Below, one piece after another: positions 1 through 6,254 of a stretch of 6,254 nt of DNA. Below the pieces are notes generated by a model. The model was given only the letters and a program-made list of their open reading frames with translations. It was not told the DNA's origin and searched no databases. Source of the DNA: CAYRMV01 sp964425255 (lineage in GTDB: Bacteria; Bacteroidota; Bacteroidia; Flavobacteriales_D; Crocinitomicaceae); NCBI GenBank assembly GCA_964425255.1, contig CAYRMV010000175.1:1-6254 (forward strand), read 5' to 3'. Numbering within the stretch: position 1 is the stretch's first letter; every line of letters begins with the position of its first letter. Position numbers and translations under genes: made by a program.

Positions 1-1674
1 GGTTTTACGGGGACTCCAATCTTTGCCGAAAATGCAATGAGCAACGAATTAGGAAAACGCACTACAACGGATCTCTTTGAAGATTGCTTGCATAAGTACG
101 TCATCACGGATGCAATCAAAGATGAGAATGTCTTGAAATTCGCCGTGGAGTACATTCGAACTTTCAAACAAAAAGATCAGATTTTCGATATCGAGGTGGA
201 AGAAATTGACAAAGAGGAAGTGATGAATGCTCCGGAACGCCTTGAAAAAGTCTCTGAGTACATTGTTCTTAACCACGATCGCAAAACGCATTCACGCAAG
301 TTCACGGCGATGTTTTGTGTGTCAAGTGTCCAAACCCTTATTCAGTATTACGACATTTTGCATCGAATGAAACTGGAGGGCAAGCACAACTTAAGGATAG
401 GTACAATTTTCTCTTTTCAAGCAAACGAGGATGATCAGGAGGCAAACACCTATGGTTTTGAAGATACCGAATTCTTAGATCAGGCAGCTGAACCAGCTTT
501 ATCGAAGTTTAGCCATTCCAGAGAGAAACTAGACGAGTTCATTTCGTATTACAACAGTCAGTTCAATACGAATTTCTCAACCAAGGATAGTTTGTCATTT
601 TACAACTATTACAACGATTTGGCACGTCGCGTAAAAAGCCAGGAAGTTGACATTTTGTTAGTGGTGAATATGTTCTTGACAGGATTCGATAGTAAACCAT
701 TGAATACACTATACGTTGACAAGAACTTGAAATACCACGGTTTGATTCAAGCATTTTCGCGCACGAACCGTATTTTCAACGAACTGAAATCCCAGGGAAA
801 CATCGTCTGCTTCCGCAATTTGAAAAATGCCACCGATGAAGCCATTACTTTGTTCTCGAACAAAGATGCCATTGACAAGATCATTTTGAAGCCTTACGAG
901 GTATATGTATCGAAATTCAACGAGATATTTCATGAAATGATCAAGTTGGCACCTACGATCGATAGTGTCAATCAACTACCATCAGAAAACGAAGAACTTC
1001 TTTTCGTAAAAATCTTCCGGGAGTTGATCCGCACCAAGAACGTTCTGAGTAGCTTCTCTGACTTTAACTTCGACGACCTCGATCTTTCTGAACAAGACTT
1101 TGAAGATTACAAGAGTAAGTATTTGGATCTCTATGACAAAGTGAAGCACAACAGCTCTAAAGAGAAAGTGTCGATCCTGAACGATATCGATTTCGAACTG
1201 GAATTAATTCATCGAGACGAAATAAATGTGACTTATATCCTTGGTCTCTTGAAGAAAATAAAATCTGGAAGCGATGGAGAACGAGAAAACCAGATTAAGT
1301 CATTAACAGATTTGATTGCCGGTGAGAGCCAGCTTCGAAGCAAGAAAAAACTGATCGAAAAATTTATTCAACAGAACCTTCCACTCATCCAGGATTCGGA
1401 CGAGATATCGAACGAATTTGACAAGTTCATTGAAGTCGAGCGCAAATCAGCTATTGAGGAAATAAGTCAGGAAGAGAACTTAGATCCGTTGAAACTCGAA
1501 GAACTCATTGGCAACTATTTATTCACAGAAAAGCCACCACTAACCGACGATGTCTTGAAAGCAATGACCATCAAGCCATCACTTAAAGAACGCATCCCAA
1601 CCGCCAAGCGCGTCACTGACCGAATCTTGGATTTCGTGGAAACGTTCATAAGTGGTTTTACAACGGCAGCTTAA
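1..1674 (+). CDS. hsdR: Type I restriction enzyme R subunit (HsdR), 3' part; 5' end outside window
   Basis: HsdR is the ATP-driven DNA translocase and endonuclease of a type I restriction-modification complex (R2M2S), cutting incoming unmodified DNA. The frame is open from base 1, so the ATG at base 37 is an internal methionine, not the start. The 557 visible residues contain helicase motif III (TGTP, residues 3-6), an HsdR block LFEDCLHKYVITDAI (24-38), a motif IV-like strand KFTAMFCVSS (about 101-110), motif V (VVNMFLTGFD, about 221-230) and motif VI (QAFSRTNR, 250-257). From about residue 300 comes a charged helical region of the EcoR124-type R-subunit C-terminal domain, ending in the typical KPSLKER and ILDFVETFI segments, so the C-terminus is intact. 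Typical HsdR is about 1000 residues; the nuclease domain and motifs I and II (Walker A, DEAD-like) lie upstream. The motifs resemble type IC (EcoR124) enzymes. No frameshift is seen. HsdM and HsdS are not in the window. Confidence 0.95.
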   Translation, partial: GFTGTPIFAENAMSNELGKRTTTDLFEDCLHKYVITDAIKDENVLKFAVEYIRTFKQKDQIFDIEVEEIDKEEVMNAPERLEKVSEYIVLNHDRKTHSRKFTAMFCVSSVQTLIQYYDILHRMKLEGKHNLRIGTIFSFQANEDDQEANTYGFEDTEFLDQAAEPALSKFSHSREKLDEFISYYNSQFNTNFSTKDSLSFYNYYNDLARRVKSQEVDILLVVNMFLTGFDSKPLNTLYVDKNLKYHGLIQAFSRTNRIFNELKSQGNIVCFRNLKNATDEAITLFSNKDAIDKIILKPYEVYVSKFNEIFHEMIKLAPTIDSVNQLPSENEELLFVKIFRELIRTKNVLSSFSDFNFDDLDLSEQDFEDYKSKYLDLYDKVKHNSSKEKVSILNDIDFELELIHRDEINVTYILGLLKKIKSGSDGERENQIKSLTDLIAGESQLRSKKKLIEKFIQQNLPLIQDSDEISNEFDKFIEVERKSAIEEISQEENLDPLKLEELIGNYLFTEKPPLTDDVLKAMTIKPSLKERIPTAKRVTDRILDFVETFISGFTTAA

Positions 1675-1694
1675 GTCTAATTGAAAACCTGATT

Positions 1695-4600
1695 ATGATA
1701 AAAAATATAATAGCTAATTTGAATAATAACCTTTTAATTGTTTTAGAAAAGACAATTAAAAAACTACGAAGATTTCAGCAAAAATATACTAATAAAGAAG
1801 AATCTGAACTTCCCTATTCATCATTATCACCAATTGATAATGGCGATGAAAATGGGCATTACTCGAAGGCACTGTTATGGGCATTAAAGAACAGGAAAAG
1901 GGAGGATATAAAAAACATTGCTTTAACAGGACCTTATGGATCAGGGAAAAGTAGTATTATAAAGACTTTTCAAAAAGTTTATGACGGAAATGACTTAAAA
2001 TTTTTAAATATTTCTCTTGCAACATTCAAAGAGGAAAGGTCAAAATTTGATGCGCAAGGGAACAAGATACAAGTGGATACTTCAGAACTTTTGAGATGCA
2101 TTGAAACCAGTATATTGGAGCAAATATTTTATCATGAAGAAGATAAAAAAATACCAGATTCTCGATTTAAAAAAATTAAGAGTTATGGAACCAAGAAGTT
2201 ACTTCTATATTCATTCGGAGGATTGCTATTCTTAATAGCCTTATCTAACTATTTCTACCCTTATTTTATCCAAAGTATTTTTAAGGACGCTCCGTTAAGC
2301 AATAGTCTTTGCAATTTTATTCATTACAGTCAAATCCTAATCATTGCAACTGGCATTTTTTTTATAATCTATAAATCTGTTAGAGTTGTAAGTACGATAA
2401 CAATTAATAAACTGAAGATTCAAAATGCAGAAATCGGTATTGGAGAAAATTCTAACAAATCTATCCTAAATCACCATATTGATGAAATACTATATTTTTT
2501 CTCGGTAAGACCTTATAATGTGGTCATTATTGAAGATTTAGATAGATTTCAGGAAACTGACATATTTACAAAATTAAGGGAAGTTAATTTGCTGCTTAAT
2601 AATTCTGAAAAAACAAAAAGTAAAGAAATTGTTTTTGTTTATGCAGTCCGTGATGATATGTTTACTGATAAAGAAAGAACTAAATTTTTTGATTTTATTA
2701 TCCCAGTAATCCCCGTAATAAACTCATCGAACTCAAGTGAAATTCTGTTAAAAAAGAAAAAGCAATTTAAGTATCAACTAAGTGACTCTTTAATTGAGGA
2801 TATTTCATTTTTCATTGATGATATGCGTTTACTTCATAACATTACGAATGAATATTATTTATACAAAGAAAAATTAAGTTCCGGGTTAAATCAAGACAAA
2901 CTATTTGCAATAATTACATACAAGAACATTTATCCAAATGATTTTATGCAGTTAAGCTATAATCAAGGTGATTTGTACTCGGCTCTGAACCAAAAACAGA
3001 ATCTAATAAAAAATTCTTTACTAGAAATTGACACGGAAATAGAAAAATATAGAGAAGAAATAACAAATTATGAAAATGTTTTTATTACCAATCTCAAAGA
3101 TTTAAGATTACTCTACCTTTTCCGTATTATAATCTCACTCCCTGGATTTAAATCATTTGTGATTAACAATCAAGAAATTGCTGTTGACCAAGTACTTGAA
3201 GACAAATATTTTGAATATATCAAATCAAATAAATTCTTATTCAATCAATTATTCTTTGACAATTATAACAGAGAAAGTACAAGACAAAACGAAAAAGTAA
3301 CAACTTTCTCTGAAATTGAAAAGCAAGTTGATCCTAGCAAATCATATGAAGAAAAAGTAGAAGAAATCAATGACATAAAAAAAGGAAAAATCAATACACT
3401 CAAAAATAAAATTCAGGAATTAGAACAAGAAAAACAACAAAAAAGAAATGGCAAAATAGCTGATTTGTTGAGATCTGGACATCTTTCTATTTCGACATTA
3501 AGTGAAAACATTGATGTTAATTTCCTCAATCTTCTTCTGAGAAATGGGTATATAGCCGAAGATTATTTAGATTACATTTCCTTATTTCATGAAGAAAGTA
3601 TCACTCGAAGTGATTATCAATTTCATATTAATGTAAAAAATGAAATAAACCAACCATTTGACTTTAAACTTACTCGAATCAAAAAATTAATTCAAAAAAT
3701 TAACATACATGATTTTCAATGTGAATACATTTTGAATTATGATTTGATGGATTATTTACTATCATATCCAAAAAAATATAGTTCTCAAATAGATTCCATA
3801 TTTAATCAACTTAAAAATGAATCTAAACATTCGATTGAATTTATTCTTGGATATTATCAAATTTCCCAGAAACAAGCACTATTTGTTAAGAAACTATGTA
3901 ACAAGTGGACTAATATTTGGGGATACATTGAATCTAGTCCTGACTTTACAGAAGAAATGAAATTTATATATTTTAAAGCAATCATTGATAATGGTGAAAT
4001 ACCTGATATTGTTCAAATTTCAAATCAATCTTCATTCAAAAAGTTTATACTTTCACAACCCTTATTTCTGAATATTAACGATGAGAAGGAAAAATTAAAG
4101 AGATTAATAAATGAATTGAAATTAGTATTTACAAATATTGATTTTGAAAATACTTCGAAGGAGATGCTATCCTATATATATGAAATGAACGCGTATGAAT
4201 TAAACACACAAATGGTTTATTCAATTATAAATGAATTCGGAGAATTTAATCAAATAGAATATGATACATCAAATTATTCTGCAATTCGAAGTTCAAAAGC
4301 TGAAAACCTCATCAATTACATTGATCAAAAAATTGACAAGTACATATCTAGCGTTTACCTTCCAATGTCGTCAAATGATCATGAAAAAGACGAGTATTTA
4401 GTTTTACTACTTAACAGCAATATGAATTTTGAAAACAAACAATTGATACTTTCAAAGACTAAAACTAAATTAACACATCTATCAAAAATTGAGGATTTGG
4501 GGCTTTATCCATTTATTTTAGAGAAGAGCAGAATAATTGCTTCTTGGGAAAATTTGCTTCATGATTACAACAGCCAAAATATTGTTGATGAAACGACTGC

Positions 4601-5417
4601 CAGAGAAATAACTGAAGCTTCCATAAATTTTATTAATAACACTGAAAATGCAGAAGAGTTATCAAAAGTGAAAATACCGAAGGAGGTAAATTCAAAAAAC
4701 ATCTATGGTGGTTTTTGGAAGAAAATCATTCAAACAGATGCAATATCTGACGAGGCTTACAAATTAATTACGAAATCTAGTCCCTGGTGGTATGATGATC
4801 TGGATTTCGAAAATCTATCTGAAAATAAAATAAAAGCTCTACTTGAAAATAATTGTATTAATCCTAATACAAATAGTTTCGTTGCTTTAAAGGAGCATTC
4901 AATTGGATTGAATATATCTTTATTAGAAAAAAGAAAAGTTGAATATTTTAAGATTTTAGATGAGCTAAATTTCGATTCGGAAGATTTAAATATGGTATTA
5001 AAGTCAACAATCCTAAAAAATTCTGAAAAATTGCAAATATTGAAGGTTTGTAGTGATGAAACTATTGTTGAAAATGATGATAACCTGAAATTAATAGCCA
5101 CAATTATGTCGGTTGATAAAACATTCATCATTAATGACAATCTTCTAGAAACTATCTTATTAACTGGTATTGTGCCAATTTTTGATAGATTAAGGTTATT
5201 TATTAGACATTCAAATAAATATGGCTCCACGTTTATCGAATCATTCCTGAATTCTTTAGGTGGTGATTATGCTAAAATAACTGATACAGGGTTAAAGGCA
5301 AAAGTTGCAATGAAGGATGAAAATCTTCAATTATTAAATATTCTAGTTAGTAAGGGATATATCTCTTCTTTCTCAACATTGGCTTCAAATTATAGGGTGA
5401 ATCATAAACGAAAATAA
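1695..5417 (+). CDS. YobI-type membrane P-loop NTPase, complete (1240 aa)
   Basis: Large predicted NTPase of the YobI type, named after Bacillus subtilis YobI; I assign the family from remembered motif patterns. An N-terminal block (YSSLSPIDN, then SKALLWALKNRK) precedes Walker A GPYGSGKSS (residues 79-87). Walker B is VVIIEDLDRF (276-285), and a sensor-like strand IVFVYAVRDDMF (312-323) follows. Two hydrophobic segments (about 168-187 and 212-230) lie between Walker A and B, as in KAP-family NTPases, so the protein probably sits in the inner membrane. Coiled coils are likely at about 435-460 and 551-586. Residues 600-1240 look all-helical and include LLLRNGYIAEDYLDYIS (613-629) and a C-terminal NILVSKGYISSF; no nuclease, TIR or protease motif was recognised. 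The ATG at 1695 is chosen because the next methionine (residue 322) lies past both Walker motifs. There is no Shine-Dalgarno; the gene probably shares the hsdR transcript, 20 bases away. It is far more AT-rich than its neighbours, suggesting transfer. A defence role is inferred, not shown. Confidence 0.85.
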   Translation: MIKNIIANLNNNLLIVLEKTIKKLRRFQQKYTNKEESELPYSSLSPIDNGDENGHYSKALLWALKNRKREDIKNIALTGPYGSGKSSIIKTFQKVYDGNDLKFLNISLATFKEERSKFDAQGNKIQVDTSELLRCIETSILEQIFYHEEDKKIPDSRFKKIKSYGTKKLLLYSFGGLLFLIALSNYFYPYFIQSIFKDAPLSNSLCNFIHYSQILIIATGIFFIIYKSVRVVSTITINKLKIQNAEIGIGENSNKSILNHHIDEILYFFSVRPYNVVIIEDLDRFQETDIFTKLREVNLLLNNSEKTKSKEIVFVYAVRDDMFTDKERTKFFDFIIPVIPVINSSNSSEILLKKKKQFKYQLSDSLIEDISFFIDDMRLLHNITNEYYLYKEKLSSGLNQDKLFAIITYKNIYPNDFMQLSYNQGDLYSALNQKQNLIKNSLLEIDTEIEKYREEITNYENVFITNLKDLRLLYLFRIIISLPGFKSFVINNQEIAVDQVLEDKYFEYIKSNKFLFNQLFFDNYNRESTRQNEKVTTFSEIEKQVDPSKSYEEKVEEINDIKKGKINTLKNKIQELEQEKQQKRNGKIADLLRSGHLSISTLSENIDVNFLNLLLRNGYIAEDYLDYISLFHEESITRSDYQFHINVKNEINQPFDFKLTRIKKLIQKINIHDFQCEYILNYDLMDYLLSYPKKYSSQIDSIFNQLKNESKHSIEFILGYYQISQKQALFVKKLCNKWTNIWGYIESSPDFTEEMKFIYFKAIIDNGEIPDIVQISNQSSFKKFILSQPLFLNINDEKEKLKRLINELKLVFTNIDFENTSKEMLSYIYEMNAYELNTQMVYSIINEFGEFNQIEYDTSNYSAIRSSKAENLINYIDQKIDKYISSVYLPMSSNDHEKDEYLVLLLNSNMNFENKQLILSKTKTKLTHLSKIEDLGLYPFILEKSRIIASWENLLHDYNSQNIVDETTAREITEASINFINNTENAEELSKVKIPKEVNSKNIYGGFWKKIIQTDAISDEAYKLITKSSPWWYDDLDFENLSENKIKALLENNCINPNTNSFVALKEHSIGLNISLLEKRKVEYFKILDELNFDSEDLNMVLKSTILKNSEKLQILKVCSDETIVENDDNLKLIATIMSVDKTFIINDNLLETILLTGIVPIFDRLRLFIRHSNKYGSTFIESFLNSLGGDYAKITDTGLKAKVAMKDENLQLLNILVSKGYISSFSTLASNYRVNHKRK

Positions 5418-5434
5418 TTTTTAAAATATAAAAG

Positions 5435-5480
5435 AAAAGGAAAAACTGTCTTCCTCCTTGTCCTCACAGCTTCCCCTTTT
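5435..5480 (-). terminator. Probable intrinsic terminator of the convergent endonuclease gene
   Basis: In - strand RNA, bases 5480-5466 (AAAAGGGGAAGCUGU) pair along their full length with 5449-5435 (ACAGUUUUUCCUUUU). This makes a 15-bp helix with three G-U pairs and a 16-base purine-rich loop (5465-5450). A U-rich stretch follows (CUUUUAUAUUUU, 5434-5423). The hairpin starts 35 bases after the endonuclease stop codon. In + strand RNA the three G-U pairs become A-C mismatches, so the fold is weaker and the element probably works mainly for the - strand gene. The rest of the 98-base spacer (5418-5515) shows nothing else I can name. Confidence 0.6.
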
Positions 5481-5515
5481 TGTTTGCAACCTTTCATCAA
5501 ATTTTATTAATCCTT

Positions 5516-6254
5516 TCAATCTCCCCATAGCTGAATCTGCTCCTCCCGGGTTACGGTAATCCCGGGAATACCATTTTTATCCAAGACCACAACGCCAGTC
5601 ACAGCGATGTACTCGCCATACAATTCCTCTTCAGGTTTGTAGCTAAAATTTCGTCTACCATCTTTCCAGATCATGATGGTGAATAGTTGATTTGGAAATG
5701 ATTGATCCAAATTCAAAAAGGTAGATTGAGATTTTGGAATAAACTTGGTGCTAACAACCTTGCCAACGATCGAAACGGTAGATCCCACTTTCGAAGATGC
5801 TTGTTGCGTATTGAAATAACCTTTTGGTAATTCAAGCGCATTGAGTGGTTCAACATCCTTGTTATTGCGTTGTGTTTTCCAGGCATTGAAATCAGATCGA
5901 GATTCAATTTTCTTTTCCAATGTTTCATCGATTGCTGGAAAGAAGTCAATACCCGTCAACGTTTCAATACTATCAATACTTACCACGTATTCACTTAAAC
6001 GACCAGTACTTTTCTTATTCGGCATCAAAAATGCCATTCCTCGAGGAGTTTCCTGCGAAAGGTCCACAATGATCTTGTAATGCAATTCAGGAATGCGGAG
6101 CTTGTTCACGGATCGATCTATCACTGGCAATTTTTCATTCAGAACAGGACCGGTTAAAATGTAAAACGTCTTTTTCTCTTGATCTACAATCGTTCTGAGA
6201 AGACCTTCCAATTCAGCCCAAGATTCTTGATTAAATCCCGGTCGCTGTGGTGTC
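5516..6254 (-). CDS. DNA/RNA non-specific endonuclease (NUC family) with C-terminal OB-like domain, 3' part
   Basis: C-terminal 245 residues of a metal-dependent nuclease of the Serratia NucA (NUC, beta-beta-alpha-metal) family, which cuts DNA and RNA without sequence preference. The frame is open to the window edge; the TTG at 6211 is an internal leucine codon. The visible part begins TPQRPGFNQESWAELEG. By analogy with NITPQ...N119...E127 of Serratia nuclease, N8 would be the metal-ligand Asn and E16 the active-site Glu; their spacing of eight matches. The NUC core continues through YILTGPV (about 31-37), IPELHYKIIVDL (54-65), MAFLMPN and TGIDFFP (100-106). The DRGH catalytic histidine motif and any signal peptide lie outside the window. 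After a linker, residues about 155-243 form a beta-rich OB-like domain (GSTVSIVGKVVSTKF, FLNLDQSFPNQLFTIMIW, YIAVTGVVV, IQLW), likely to help bind nucleic acid. Many relatives are exported, but this cannot be judged here. It converges on the NTPase gene and matches the background GC, so it is probably not part of the defence operon. Confidence 0.9.
   Translation of the reverse strand, partial: TPQRPGFNQESWAELEGLLRTIVDQEKKTFYILTGPVLNEKLPVIDRSVNKLRIPELHYKIIVDLSQETPRGMAFLMPNKKSTGRLSEYVVSIDSIETLTGIDFFPAIDETLEKKIESRSDFNAWKTQRNNKDVEPLNALELPKGYFNTQQASSKVGSTVSIVGKVVSTKFIPKSQSTFLNLDQSFPNQLFTIMIWKDGRRNFSYKPEEELYGEYIAVTGVVVLDKNGIPGITVTREEQIQLWGD
5545..5566 (+). other. GC-rich hairpin inside the 3' end of the endonuclease gene
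   Basis: Two copies of the palindrome CCCGGG (5545-5550 and 5561-5566) flank TTACGGTAAT. They can form a six-pair GC stem extended by TTA/TAA, with one unpaired T and a CGG loop. In the + direction a run of five T (5573-5577) follows, but six bases after the stem. It could stop transcripts running out of the upstream NTPase gene, about 130 bases past its stop codon. It also codes for the ITVTR region of the endonuclease, so the structure may be a by-product of coding constraint. Confidence 0.25.

Noticed and set aside
37..39. ATG as the start of the hsdR reading frame
   Set aside because: The frame is open from base 1 and the residues before this ATG are the conserved helicase motif III segment (FTGTPIF), so the gene starts upstream of the window.
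49..975. Short - strand open frames under hsdR
   Set aside because: All are antisense to conserved HsdR helicase motifs and have no recognisable protein features.
1675..1694. A separate promoter for the NTPase gene between it and hsdR
   Set aside because: The 20-base gap shows no convincing Bacteroidota-type -7/-33 element. A promoter inside the end of hsdR cannot be excluded but has no sequence support.
4757..5230. 157-codon open frame on the - strand inside the NTPase gene
   Set aside because: It lies fully antisense to a well-supported coding region, has low-complexity Ser/Phe/Ile/Leu-rich content typical of the complement of AT-rich coding DNA, and shows no recognisable domain.
1655..5475. 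Direct repeats at the two edges of the AT-rich NTPase gene that could mark an insertion
   Set aside because: Only a six-base match (cagctt near 1667 and 5467) was found, which is expected by chance.
5713..6080. Short open frames on both strands over the endonuclease gene (79 codons + strand, 78 codons - strand)
   Set aside because: Both overlap the NUC and OB-like coding region in other frames and show no conserved motif or translation signal.
6209..6211. TTG as the start of the endonuclease gene
   Set aside because: The frame continues to the window edge and encodes conserved NUC residues (TPQ, FNQESW), so this is an internal leucine codon.

Overview
The window looks like a piece of a Bacteroidota (Bacteroidetes) chromosome. 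The clues are a DNA/RNA non-specific endonuclease with a C-terminal OB-like domain of a kind I associate with that phylum, no Shine-Dalgarno sequence before the one complete gene, and flanking genes of about 40-43% GC by hand count. The assignment is an inference and no lower rank can be given.

Layout: (1) Bases 1-1674, + strand, hold the C-terminal half of a type I restriction subunit, HsdR. The reading frame is open from the first base, so the gene begins upstream. The fragment runs from helicase motif III to an intact C-terminus. (2) Twenty bases after the hsdR stop codon, bases 1695-5417 encode a complete 1240-residue YobI-type P-loop NTPase. It has two membrane segments placed between Walker A and Walker B, coiled coils, and a long helical C-terminal region with no domain I can name. 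(3) Bases 5418-5515 are a short convergent spacer with a strand-asymmetric hairpin that looks like the terminator of the gene on the opposite strand. (4) Bases 5516-6254, - strand, hold the C-terminal part of the NUC-type endonuclease; its N-terminus and DRGH-type catalytic histidine motif lie beyond the window.

How the genes may work together: HsdR is the motor and nuclease of a type I restriction-modification system, whose M and S genes must lie elsewhere, probably upstream. The NTPase gene follows in the same direction and close enough to be co-transcribed. It is much more AT-rich (about 25-32% GC in sampled stretches) than both neighbours, as expected of a separately acquired cargo gene in a defence locus. 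The endonuclease faces the other way, has the background composition, and probably marks the edge of the island. The most interesting element is the membrane-anchored NTPase as a possible accessory or stand-alone anti-phage gene. That role is inferred from family and context only.
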